Position numbers and translations under genes: made by a program. Source: Spartobacteria bacterium (GTDB lineage Bacteria; Verrucomicrobiota; Verrucomicrobiia; Chthoniobacterales; Chthoniobacteraceae). From it: a DNA stretch of 12,889 nt. The stretch covers positions 1 to 12,889 of the forward strand of contig JANXZI010000629.1 in NCBI GenBank assembly GCA_025355595.1, written 5' to 3'. Positions 1 to 7,137 of the stretch are shown here, one piece after another. The notes beneath the pieces are model-generated. The model had not been told where the DNA came from, made no database searches, and saw nothing but the letters and a program-made list of their open reading frames with translations. How positions within the stretch are numbered: position 1 is the stretch's first letter; the number at the start of each line of letters is the position of its first letter.

Positions 1-1624
1 GCGCGATCCACGCGTCGCTCTTCGGCTCTGTCACGGCGATCGTGACCGCGTGCGTCGTCAGCGCGCCGCCATTGCCCACCGTCGCCGTCACCGTCAGCGC
101 GCCGCTGTTCTGCGCGCGCTTGAGCAGCAATTTTCCCGGCACGATTTCCTTGATGGTCGCGATGCCCGCGACCTTCCACTCGATCTTCAAATCGCCCGCA
201 CCCTTCGCCTGCATCTCCGCAAGATTTGCGACGACAGGCACGACTTCGATGGTCGCGCGCCCGTCCCACGCCGCCGGCGCTTTCAGCGTGAACACCGGCT
301 CCGCGATGTCCTCCTTCACCGTGATGGCGATGTCCTTCGTCTTCACTTCGCCCGGATAGACGGCGCGGAATTGCAGCGTCGCACTCGCATCGCCGACCAC
401 GCGCCCCGCGTCGAACACGTAGCTGAATCGATCCACCGCCACCACGCTCTCACGCCCGTCGCGTTTCAAAATCCAATACACCTTCTGCGCACCGCCCGCC
501 TGCGCCGTGATGGTCGCGCTCTTTCCCTCCGCGACCGTGAGCTGCGTCTGCGAAACGGAAAACACATTCCCGCTTTGCACCACTGGCCCGACGAGCGTCT
601 GCATCGGCTTTTGGTTTTCGTATTCGAGCCGCACCCACTCCGCCGAGCGTGCCACGCGTGACACGCGCACCTCATCCATGTCACCCACGAAGTCGTAGTT
701 GTGATACCACCCGCCGAGCCACAGTCGCGCGGGGTTCTTGAGGTCGAGCTTCGTCGTCGCCTCGCCCGCCACTTCGCCGTTGATGTAAATGCGCCGCGGC
801 CCGTCGCCATACGTGTGCGCGACGTGAATCCACTCACCGAGCGTCAGCCTGCCCGGTGCATCCACGTCGGAAAAATCGCTGTCCACATGCACATGCGGCG
901 GACTGCGGAACTGCATCCGCACCTTGCTCCCGCGTCCGCCGCCCTCGTTGCCCCAGCCGATGATCGTCCCATTCGCCTGAGTCGCGCGGAACCACAGCTC
1001 CGTCGTGTGCGCGCTCCCCCCCGCGGGATAGTTCGCGATTTTGTCGCCGCAGAAAATGCCCGCTTTCCCCGCGAAATGCCGCGCCTGCCCGATCATCCCG
1101 CGCACCGCCGTCGTCCCGGTGTCCTTCGACTCCAGCGTCCCCACTTCATCCGCCACCGTCTCGCCGAGATGCCACACGCTCGCGTAGCCGTTCGATTCAT
1201 TGAACACCGCTTTCCCGTTCGACTCACTCCTCGCATCCGCCTTCCCGCAAAACACACGCAACTCCTGCCGCGCATTCCCCGCAATCTTCGGCACGCGCAC
1301 CCACACGCTCGCCTCACCGCGCGCCGCATCCCACTCCTCGATTTCATACGCCAGCGGCACTCCTTCGCCTGTGGCAAAACGCACATCCTCCCCGTGCGGC
1401 TGCGCCTTCGTAAAATCGAACGTGTCCTTTTTCAAACGCACGAGCACCGGGAATCCCTCGACCACCACGCCCGCGGGCAAGACCGCACCCTCCGGCGTGG
1501 TGAGCAGGAAAATGGAACCGGCATTCTGCCAGCCCGCATACTGCGCCGGAGCGGGCGCGGCAAACGCAGCGACCAGCGTTGCGAACAGGGCGAGGACGAT
1601 GAGACGGCAGGACTTGGTGTGCAT
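1..1624 (-). CDS. Secreted DUF2341/LamG-domain surface protein, C-terminus outside the window
   Basis: The frame is open from an ATG at 1624 down to base 1, giving 541 residues without a stop, so the C-terminus lies beyond the left edge. Residues 1-28 look like a signal peptide: a short basic start, a hydrophobic stretch LIVLALFATLVAA, and a likely cleavage near APAPA-Q. Residues about 55-145 resemble DUF2341 (FPVLVRL, then the DVRFATGEG and LAYEIEEWD signatures). Residues about 150-335 are a LamG/concanavalin A-like lectin domain (WHLGE, TTELWFRA, GEWIHVAHTYGDG, IYINGE, GDMDEVRVSRVARSAEW). From about 355 onward the sequence is beta-rich and Ig-like (VTATVGNGGAL). In Verrucomicrobiota and Planctomycetes such proteins are secreted or surface-exposed and are sometimes encoded near TolQ/ExbB-type proton channels; the substrate is unknown. 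No strong Shine-Dalgarno precedes the start. It diverges from the PAS-AraC gene across about 190 bp. The fold assignment is firm, the function is not known. Confidence 0.85.
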   Translation of the reverse strand, partial: MHTKSCRLIVLALFATLVAAFAAPAPAQYAGWQNAGSIFLLTTPEGAVLPAGVVVEGFPVLVRLKKDTFDFTKAQPHGEDVRFATGEGVPLAYEIEEWDAARGEASVWVRVPKIAGNARQELRVFCGKADARSESNGKAVFNESNGYASVWHLGETVADEVGTLESKDTGTTAVRGMIGQARHFAGKAGIFCGDKIANYPAGGSAHTTELWFRATQANGTIIGWGNEGGGRGSKVRMQFRSPPHVHVDSDFSDVDAPGRLTLGEWIHVAHTYGDGPRRIYINGEVAGEATTKLDLKNPARLWLGGWYHNYDFVGDMDEVRVSRVARSAEWVRLEYENQKPMQTLVGPVVQSGNVFSVSQTQLTVAEGKSATITAQAGGAQKVYWILKRDGRESVVAVDRFSYVFDAGRVVGDASATLQFRAVYPGEVKTKDIAITVKEDIAEPVFTLKAPAAWDGRATIEVVPVVANLAEMQAKGAGDLKIEWKVAGIATIKEIVPGKLLLKRAQNSGALTVTATVGNGGALTTHAVTIAVTEPKSDAWIA

Positions 1625-1812
1625 GGCGATTTCAGTTTTCGGGATCACTCCGCTCCGGTTTCGCCCACAGACGAATGTTCGACGCGACCTGCGGCAATGC
1701 GGATGGTTTTCATCTCAGAAATTTGGCAGTCAGACGGCGGGGGTTGCTTCCGATTTCAGGCGAACACTAACATCGCCCCCCACCCCGTCTTGACCCGAAA
1801 GTGCCCGCCCGC

Positions 1813-2562
1813 ATGAAACTCAGCACAGCCGCCGCCCTCCACGCCGCCGCCTCCGGTACGGGCAGCGCAGTGGACATGCGCCTGCTGGAGCAGCTCTTCG
1901 ATCATACGCCCGACATCGCCTTTTTCATCAAGGACTCCGCGGGCCGCTACCTCGTCGTGAACGACTCGCTCGTCGAGCGCCACGGACTCCGCAGCAAATC
2001 GCAGATGCTCGGCCGCCGCCCGAGCGACGTGTGCCCCGGTGATTTCGGCCGCATCCCCGCGGAGCAGGATGCCACGGTGCTGCGCACGGGCCGCCCGATC
2101 GTCGAGCGGCTCGAACTCCACTGGTATGCGCCGCACAAAGCCGTCTGGTGCCTCACCACAAAACTCCCCATGCGCGACGCCGCCGGCACCGTGACCGGCA
2201 TCATCGGCATGTCGAAAGATGTGCGCGCGCCGATGCCCGCGAAGGAAATTCCGACGGAGATTGCCGCCGCGCTGCGCCGCCTCGAAACCGCTTTCGCTGA
2301 TCCGCTATCGCCGTCCACACTCGCACGCATCGCGGGCCTGCCGGGTGCCCGGTTTGCCCGCATCATCCGGCGCATCTTCGGCATCACGCCGAGCCAGCTC
2401 ATTTCAAAAACGCGCATCGCCGCCGCGTCGCGCCTCCTGCGCGAAACGGCCCGCAGCATCGCCGACATCGCGCACGAATGCGGCTTCACCGATCACAGCG
2501 CCTTCACCCGCGCCTTCCGCGCCGTGAGCGGCGTGACGCCGACGGGGTTTCGCGGCAGATGA
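1813..2562 (+). CDS. PAS-sensor AraC-family transcriptional regulator
   Basis: A protein of 249 residues if it starts at the ATG at 1813; an in-frame GTG at 1801 and an ATG at 1876 are alternatives, and no ribosome site decides between them. Residues about 24-136 form a PAS domain (LLEQLFDHTPDIAFFIKD, then LVVNDSLVERHGL, ending in VTGIIGMSKDV), which probably binds a small ligand. Residues about 155-249 are a complete AraC/XylS double helix-turn-helix: the second helix pair reads SIADIAHECGFTDHSAFTRAF and ends in the family's G-x-TP (SGVTPTGFR). The PAS-AraC fusion is common in Verrucomicrobiota and Planctomycetes. It is probably a one-component cytoplasmic regulator. It diverges from the DUF2341/LamG gene, which could be its target, and its stop lies 3 bp from the stop of the convergent NnrS-like gene, so the two 3' ends abut. 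Confidence 0.88.
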   Translation: MKLSTAAALHAAASGTGSAVDMRLLEQLFDHTPDIAFFIKDSAGRYLVVNDSLVERHGLRSKSQMLGRRPSDVCPGDFGRIPAEQDATVLRTGRPIVERLELHWYAPHKAVWCLTTKLPMRDAAGTVTGIIGMSKDVRAPMPAKEIPTEIAAALRRLETAFADPLSPSTLARIAGLPGARFARIIRRIFGITPSQLISKTRIAAASRLLRETARSIADIAHECGFTDHSAFTRAFRAVSGVTPTGFRGR

Positions 2563-2565
2563 GGA

Positions 2566-3111
2566 TCACGGCTGACAAGCGCGGATTCTGCGGGCTCCGA
2601 TGAGCGGAATCTGCCGCCGCATCCGAGAGCCCTGCGTCCCGCACAGCCACAGCAGCGGCCCGATGATGCCGCTGAAAAAACCGAATGCCACGAGCACGAA
2701 TCCCGGCGGCGGAAGTTCCGTGCGACGCCGAACACGCGCGATCATGCAGGCACCGAAAGACAGCATCAGCACGATGAACGCCGCGTCGCCTGCACGCGGC
2801 TGCCCGCCGATGTGCAGCCCGGCGGTGGTGAGAAAAAGCACGGCCAGCGTCCCCAATTCGGCCCTGCGCAACGGGGGCGCGGAGAGTAGTCGCGGCAGCG
2901 CGGTGCCAAGGAAGCCGATGACGAAACCCGCAAGGAACCCCTCGATCATCAGCCGCGCGTGCATCGGGCCAGGATAAAATTTGTGCAGCCCGCTGAAAAA
3001 GAGCGGCCAGAGCGAGACGCCGGAAATGCCGAGCAGCGTCGCAAGCGGAAAGAAAATGCGGAACGGCTCCGCGGGACAGAGGCTGAGAAATGACTGGCGC
3101 GGTTCGGCCAT
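2566..3111 (-). CDS. NnrS-family membrane protein, half length
   Basis: 181 residues with about five predicted membrane helices (residues near 17-40, 54-77, 85-103, 109-127 and 137-158). The N-terminal half matches the NnrS family: an FRIFFPLA start and the motif MHARLMIEGFLAGFVIGFLG, which corresponds to the family's WHxHEMxxGFxxAxIxGFL region with its histidine. NnrS proteins are inner-membrane haem/copper proteins linked to denitrification and relief of nitrosative stress, usually about 400 residues with about twelve helices. Here the reading stops about halfway, after a basic tail (RMRRQIPLIGARRIRACQP), 3 bp from the end of the convergent AraC gene, so the missing half has no room downstream. 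Last gene of the nirK operon, 8 bp after SCO. It may be a truncation product or a naturally short form; family assignment is fairly sure, activity is not. Confidence 0.75.
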   Translation of the reverse strand: MAEPRQSFLSLCPAEPFRIFFPLATLLGISGVSLWPLFFSGLHKFYPGPMHARLMIEGFLAGFVIGFLGTALPRLLSAPPLRRAELGTLAVLFLTTAGLHIGGQPRAGDAAFIVLMLSFGACMIARVRRRTELPPPGFVLVAFGFFSGIIGPLLWLCGTQGSRMRRQIPLIGARRIRACQP

Positions 3112-3119
3112 TGCGATCC

Positions 3120-3848
3120 TCAGCGCTGTGCTGCGCGCGCCGCCTTCTCGATCGCGACGAGGAGCGATGCGGGCTCCTGCTTCAGGCCGGTGAGCTGAAA
3201 GGCGATCTCACCCTCAGCATTCAGCAGCGTGATCATGTTCGTGTGCGCAAACTGCCCGCGCGAATCCTCCGCGTAATTGATGCCGAGGAGCGCGGCGAGT
3301 TCGCGCACGTCGTCGGCTTCGCCGCGCAGCAGCGTCCAGCGTCCGCGCGCGAGATCGCGCTTTCCTCGGAAAGCCGCGAGTTCGGCGGGCGTGTCGCGCT
3401 TCGTGTCCATGCTCACGAGTAGGAAGTCCACTTTCGCGAGCACCTCGGGCGGCAGCTTGCGCTCGATGTTTTTCAGTTCTTCGACGAGGATCGGGCAGGC
3501 GTATTCGCAGTGCGTGAAGAACATCGCGATGATCTGCGGGCGTCCGCGCAGCACCGAGAGCGGGATAGTTTTCCCGACATCGGAAGTCCACTTCGATTCG
3601 AGCAGGTAGAGCGACTTGTCCGTCGGCTTCCCCGCGTCGAGCGCCTTGCGGCAGCAGGGGGGCGTGTCGTCGGCATGGGTGTCTCGCAAAGCCGCAAAGG
3701 CGCAAAGGGCGATGCCGGCGAGGCGTGCGACGCGCAGGCGAATTTGAAAGCCATGATGCCGTGAAGCTCCTGATTTCCTGCATTCCAAATTCGAAATCGC
3801 AGCCGCGTGCTTTGCGTCTTTGCGTCTTTGCGCGAGGCATGTCTTCAT
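3120..3848 (-). CDS. SCO1/SenC-type copper chaperone with a repeat-derived N-terminus
   Basis: 242 residues. Residues about 88-238 are a SCO1/SenC thioredoxin-fold domain. The copper-binding CxxxCP is present as CEYACP (C114, C118), and H202 (QFAHTNM) is the likely third ligand; LLVSMDTKRDTP is the usual VSxDPxxDTP loop. The family delivers copper to, or keeps reduced, periplasmic copper sites such as CuA, and next to nirK a role in loading NirK is the natural inference. The ATG at 3848 overlaps the stop of the preceding SUMF1-like gene by 4 bp (ATGA), supporting this start. The first about 60 residues are odd: they are encoded by an inverted CGCAAAG repeat (3684-3836), and the signal peptide core (LAGIALCAFAAL, likely cleavage after THA) partly consists of repeat DNA. 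The only other in-frame candidates near the N-terminus are TTG codons. Confidence 0.9.
   Translation of the reverse strand: MKTCLAQRRKDAKHAAAISNLECRKSGASRHHGFQIRLRVARLAGIALCAFAALRDTHADDTPPCCRKALDAGKPTDKSLYLLESKWTSDVGKTIPLSVLRGRPQIIAMFFTHCEYACPILVEELKNIERKLPPEVLAKVDFLLVSMDTKRDTPAELAAFRGKRDLARGRWTLLRGEADDVRELAALLGINYAEDSRGQFAHTNMITLLNAEGEIAFQLTGLKQEPASLLVAIEKAARAAQR
3684..3836. repeat. Dispersed palindromic element built on CGCAAAG heptamers
   Basis: The left arm (3684-3708) carries three spaced GCAAAG units and the right arm (3809-3836) three CTTTGCG units in the opposite orientation, with a shorter inner inverted pair (CGAATTTG at 3739-3746 and CAAATTCG at 3786-3793). The whole can fold into a long hairpin. 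Tandem CGCAAAG/CTTTGCG runs facing each other are a recognisable dispersed repeat of several bacterial phyla (from memory; not searched here). It lies inside the SCO reading frame without interrupting it. Confidence 0.8.
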
Positions 3849-4633
3849 AGGTCTTTTGCGGCGCGGAAGCCGAGGTTGTGGATCGTGTAGCCCGCGCGCA
3901 GGCTGCTCCGCATTCCGAAGCGCATGAAGGCGGGGAAATTTCCCGTGTCCCTCGCGCCGAGCGCGCCGGCTCCGCAGAACAGTCCGCGATCGAGATCCGT
4001 GTCGCCGCGCGCTTCGCCGCTGACGAGCACGGAATTGAAATCACCCGTCCATTCCCAGATCAGGCCGTGCAGATCGCGGGCGCCGAAAAAATTCGGCCGT
4101 CCCGATCCTGCGTGCGGGAGTTTTTCAGACGATGGCGTCGAGTACCAGCGCAGGATCGCGCCGGTGAATTCCGTGTCCTTCGATCCATCCGCAACCGTGA
4201 AACCCGCTCCGGCAGCACGCTCCCACTCGACCGTGCTCGGCAGCCGCCTGCCCTTCCACGCGCAGTATGCCTTCGCCGCAAACCACGACACGAAGACCGC
4301 GGGCTGCTGTGCCGACTCGTCCGCAGGCGCGGGGAGGGCGAGATCGCCGGCCCAGCGTTGCAGATACGCTTTGTCGGCAAAAAGGCGCTTCACTTGCGAG
4401 CGCTGCCACTGCGGTTTCGCGCGGACGAATTCGAAAAACTCGCCATTCGTGACGGGCCGCGCGTCGAGGTAAAATGCGGCGACATCGATCGTCTTCGGCT
4501 CCTTCTCGCTGCGGAAGAGCGGACGGTAGCTGCCCGCCTGGATCAGCACCATTCCCGCAGGCGCATCCGCCGCGCGGCACGATGCGGCGAGCGCTGCGAT
4601 GAGCAGCAACGGAATGGCGCGACGAGATCCCAC
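3845..4633 (-). CDS. SUMF1/formylglycine-generating-enzyme-fold lipoprotein or secreted protein of the nirK operon
   Basis: 262 residues starting at the ATG at 4633, 4 bp after the nirK stop. Residues 1-20 are a signal sequence ending LAASC, a weak lipobox, so C19 may be lipidated. The rest matches the SUMF1/FGE-sulfatase fold: GMVLIQAGSY, FYLDARPVTNGEF, PAVFVSWFAAKAYCAW, GRRLPSTVEWERAAG, FGARDLHGLIWEWTGDF, and a C-terminal LGFRAAKDL. True formylglycine-generating enzymes use a cysteine pair spaced C-x4-C near the end; here one cysteine is found at the expected place (C220, in GLFCGAG) but the second is absent, so sulfatase activation is unlikely. No sulfatase gene is visible in the window. 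Tight packing between nirK and SCO points to a role in NirK maturation or electron supply, which is inference only. Confidence 0.87.
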   Translation of the reverse strand: MGSRRAIPLLLIAALAASCRAADAPAGMVLIQAGSYRPLFRSEKEPKTIDVAAFYLDARPVTNGEFFEFVRAKPQWQRSQVKRLFADKAYLQRWAGDLALPAPADESAQQPAVFVSWFAAKAYCAWKGRRLPSTVEWERAAGAGFTVADGSKDTEFTGAILRWYSTPSSEKLPHAGSGRPNFFGARDLHGLIWEWTGDFNSVLVSGEARGDTDLDRGLFCGAGALGARDTGNFPAFMRFGMRSSLRAGYTIHNLGFRAAKDL

Positions 4634-4637
4634 GGCG

Positions 4638-6137
4638 CTATTGGTTCGCCGACTCGGCGTGGATTTTCTGCACTTCCTCCAACGTGACGATGTCCCCGCT
4701 GTTGCCCCATGTGTTCATCACGTAGGTGACGACCTGCGCGATCTGCTCGTCGTTCAGCATCACGGGCGGCATTACGCCGTTGAACTTCTGGCCGTTCACC
4801 GTCATCTCGCCGGTCTGGCCCTTGATCACTCCGCGGATGACGCGCGCCTTGTCGGCCATGAGGTAGTCGGACTTTGCCAGCGGCGGGAACACGCCGGGCA
4901 GGCCCTGGCCTTCCGCCTGGTGGCACGCGAAGCATGTCTGCGAATAAACGCGTTTCCCTTTCTCCATGATGATCTCCTTGCCCATCGCGGTGATTTTCGG
5001 ATCGCCCGCGATCGCCTTTTTCATCTGCGCCTCGAGTGCGGCGACCTTGCCCTGCGCGCCCGTGAATGCACTGTCGCCGAGGTAAGTCGCGTCCACTTCC
5101 TTGCCCGAATACACGAGGAGATTCGTGGGCCCCTCGACCTTCAGCATGGCGAGCGCGCCTTTGTTGAACGCGCGGAACAGCGCGTGATCCACGAGGATGA
5201 AAGTGCCCGGCACCTCCACGCCGAACTCCACGATCGCCGAGCCGCCCGCCGGCACGACGGTCGTCTGCACCTGCTCCTGCGAAACCTTCGCGCCGCCCTC
5301 CTGATACACCTTGTCGAAGATTTCGCCGATGACGTGGAACGACGACATGAGATTCGGCCCACCGTTGCCGACGAAAAGCCGCACGCGTTCACCGACCTTC
5401 GCTTTCAGCGCCTTGTCGCCGACGAGCGAGCCGACCGCGCCGTTGAACACCACGTAGCTCGGTCTTTCGTCCACGGCCTTCTCCATGTCGAACGGCTGCA
5501 AGCCCTCCTCGCCGAATTTCCCCTTCGTGTAAAAGTCGCCCTGCATCACGTAGTACTCCCGGTCCACCGCGGGCAGCCCTTCCTTCGGCTCCACAAAGAT
5601 AAGGCCATACATCCCGTTCGCGACGTGCATGCCGACTGGCGCGGTCGCGCAATGATAGACGTAGAGCCCGGGATTGAGCGCCTTGAATGAAAACTGCGAC
5701 TCATGCCCCGGTGCCGTGAACGACGACGTCGCGCCGCCGCCCGGCCCGGTCACCGCGTGGAGATCAATGTTGTGCGGCATCTTCGAGCTCTGGTGATTCG
5801 CGAGATGAAACTCCACCTGATCGCCCTCGCGCACGCGGATGAAAAGCCCGGGCACTTCGCCGCCGAACGTCCAGAACAGATAGTCCACGCCATCGGCCAT
5901 GCGTTTCACGACCTCGCGCACTTCGAGATTCACGATGACCTTCACCGCATGCTTGCGCTTGATCGGCAGCGGCACATTTGGCGCGGCGGTGAGCACGGCC
6001 TTCTCCTCGCCGATGACTTCCGCATCAGTGCGCTTCGCGTCCGGCCCCGGCAAGGTGCCGCCTGTGATCGGCGGCGGTTCGGCTGCGAAGAGGGACGTGG
6101 CGGCGAGACTGGCCAGGCAGAGGAGCGCTTTTTTCAT
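4638..6137 (-). CDS. nirK: Copper-containing nitrite reductase with C-terminal cytochrome c domain
   Basis: 499 residues. Residues 1-19 are a Sec signal peptide (MKKALLCLASLAATSLFAA). Two cupredoxin domains follow (about 60-185 and 190-335) and then a class I cytochrome c domain (about 390-480). Type 1 copper ligands: H122, C163, H171 and M176. Type 2 copper ligands: H127, H162 and, from the second domain, H318 (VDHAL). The catalytic pair is D125 (HNIDLH) and H268 (FHVIGE). Haem c: CFACH at 402-406, with M456 in VMPPVM as probable axial ligand. It reduces nitrite to nitric oxide in the periplasm; the fused cytochrome resembles the three-domain NirK of Ralstonia pickettii and should pass electrons to the type 1 copper. 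First gene of a four-gene operon, with an FNR/NNR-type box centred 62.5 bp upstream of the ATG. Confidence 0.97.
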   Translation of the reverse strand: MKKALLCLASLAATSLFAAEPPPITGGTLPGPDAKRTDAEVIGEEKAVLTAAPNVPLPIKRKHAVKVIVNLEVREVVKRMADGVDYLFWTFGGEVPGLFIRVREGDQVEFHLANHQSSKMPHNIDLHAVTGPGGGATSSFTAPGHESQFSFKALNPGLYVYHCATAPVGMHVANGMYGLIFVEPKEGLPAVDREYYVMQGDFYTKGKFGEEGLQPFDMEKAVDERPSYVVFNGAVGSLVGDKALKAKVGERVRLFVGNGGPNLMSSFHVIGEIFDKVYQEGGAKVSQEQVQTTVVPAGGSAIVEFGVEVPGTFILVDHALFRAFNKGALAMLKVEGPTNLLVYSGKEVDATYLGDSAFTGAQGKVAALEAQMKKAIAGDPKITAMGKEIIMEKGKRVYSQTCFACHQAEGQGLPGVFPPLAKSDYLMADKARVIRGVIKGQTGEMTVNGQKFNGVMPPVMLNDEQIAQVVTYVMNTWGNSGDIVTLEEVQKIHAESANQ

Positions 6138-6190
6138 AGGAATCGTTTTTTGGTTTCGACGGAGATGATGAACGGAGCGCGGTGAATGTG

Positions 6191-6208
6191 CCTTGATTCA
6201 AGTCAAGG
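6191..6208. promoter_or_regulatory. FNR/NNR-type box shared by nirK and the GYD gene
   Basis: A palindrome CCTTGA-N6-TCAAGG whose core TTGATTCAAGTCAA (6193-6206) differs from the FNR consensus TTGAT-N4-ATCAA at one base and fits the TTGA-N6-TCAA form used by NNR/DNR regulators. The centre at 6199.5 is 62.5 bp from the nirK ATG and 59.5 bp from the GYD ATG, so placing it at -41.5 gives leaders of about 20 nt in both directions. One site probably activates both units. Confidence 0.8.
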
Positions 6209-6258
6209 CAGCCGGAGACTCCTCAAGTAACAGTGTTCGCACCAGTCCCAAACCCACC

Positions 6259-6543
6259 ATGACCCGCTACATCACCCTCCTCACATTCACTCAAAAAGGC
6301 GCGGAAGAAATCCACGACTCCACGGAACGAGCCCACCGCTTCGACAAGCTGGCGAAGAAAGCCGGCGTCAAAGTCGAGGGCCAGTTCTGGACGATGGGCC
6401 ACTGCGACGGCGTCCTCATCCTCACCGCCGATCACGAAAAGAAAATCCTGCACCTCCTCGCGGAACTTACCGCAGGAGGCAACGTGCGCACCGACACGAT
6501 GCGCGCCTTCACGGACAAGGAGTTTACGGATTTCCTGAAGTGA
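6259..6543 (+). CDS. GYD-domain small protein
   Basis: 94 residues. The ATG at 6259 is chosen because an earlier in-frame TTG at 6193 would begin inside the regulatory box. The sequence has the GYD domain pattern: a first strand MTRYITLLTFTQKG, a helix with RAHRFDKLAKKAGVKV, then GQFWTMGHCDGVLILTADH and a C-terminal helix ending EFTDFLK. It should be a small cytoplasmic ferredoxin-like alpha/beta fold of unknown reaction; no catalytic residues are evident. It diverges from nirK from a shared box, and the globin lies 101 bp downstream behind its own box, so it is probably co-induced with nitrite reduction. A function in NO or nitrite handling is inferred only from position. Confidence 0.85.
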   Translation: MTRYITLLTFTQKGAEEIHDSTERAHRFDKLAKKAGVKVEGQFWTMGHCDGVLILTADHEKKILHLLAELTAGGNVRTDTMRAFTDKEFTDFLK

Positions 6544-6572
6544 GCGGTGCCGCACGGAATCACCGCAGGATT

Positions 6573-6590
6573 GCTTGACCCCACTCAAGC
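6573..6590. promoter_or_regulatory. FNR/NNR-type box upstream of the globin
   Basis: A palindrome GCTTGA-N6-TCAAGC with core TTGACCCCACTCAA (6575-6588). The centre at 6581.5 is 63.5 bp from the globin ATG, implying a leader of about 22 nt if the site sits at -41.5. It lies 31 bp after the GYD stop, so the globin can be transcribed independently. Confidence 0.75.
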
Positions 6591-6644
6591 CAAGACGCGA
6601 CTCACCCTCGTGCGCACGCCACGCGGCGCCACATTTTGCTGCCC

Positions 6645-7130
6645 ATGAATCCCACCCATCTCCATCCCGAAGGTCGCCCGGACATCACCGGTCGCCCCGA
6701 CATCGAGCGGTTTGTCAACGCATTCTACGGGAAAGTGCGCGACGACGATCTGCTCGGTTTCATTTTCAATGACGTGGCGAAGACCGACTGGGCCACGCAT
6801 CTGCCGAAGATGTATGCGTTCTGGGAGACGATGCTTTTCCGCAGCAGCGGATACGTCGGCAATCCCCTCGCCGCGCACGCGCGACTCCTGCCGCTCACGA
6901 CGATGGGGCGGCCGCAGTTCGACCGCTGGCTGGCGATTTTCACCGCGACGGTGGATGAGCTTTTCACCGGCGAGAATGCGGAGCGCATCAAGAACACCGC
7001 GGCGGACATGGCGAATGTCATCCACGCCAAAATCAACGGCGTCGCACAGGCACCTTACGACTACACGAAGCTCACGCCCGAGCAGCGCGCCCGCTACGGC
7101 ATTGACCCGCCGAAGGTCGTGGCACCGTGA
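6645..7130 (+). CDS. Group III truncated haemoglobin
   Basis: 161 residues from the ATG at 6645; a TTG at 6636 is an in-frame but less likely start. It has group III truncated globin signatures: RFVNAFYGKVRDDDLLGFIF with the B10 tyrosine (Y28), TDWATHLPKMYAFWETML with the probable distal E7 histidine (H52) and tryptophan W60, and GNPLAAHARL with the probable proximal F8 histidine (H78). A helix with RWLAIFTATVDELF and one with IKNTAADMANVIHAKI follow. The residue roles are assigned by motif, not by a computed alignment. Family members bind O2 or NO, and several are induced by nitrosative stress. The position behind an FNR/NNR-type box and beside nirK suggests NO scavenging or dioxygenation. 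Its stop is 7 bp from the end of the convergent crp-type gene. Confidence 0.93.
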   Translation: MNPTHLHPEGRPDITGRPDIERFVNAFYGKVRDDDLLGFIFNDVAKTDWATHLPKMYAFWETMLFRSSGYVGNPLAAHARLLPLTTMGRPQFDRWLAIFTATVDELFTGENAERIKNTAADMANVIHAKINGVAQAPYDYTKLTPEQRARYGIDPPKVVAP

Positions 7131-7137
7131 AGGCCGG

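Noticed and set aside
701..1816. 371-codon open frame on the plus strand
   Set aside because: Arg/His/Pro-rich antisense of the DUF2341/LamG gene, with no recognisable domain.
4599..5690. 363-codon open frame on the plus strand
   Set aside because: Antisense of nirK, whose copper and haem motifs fix the true strand.
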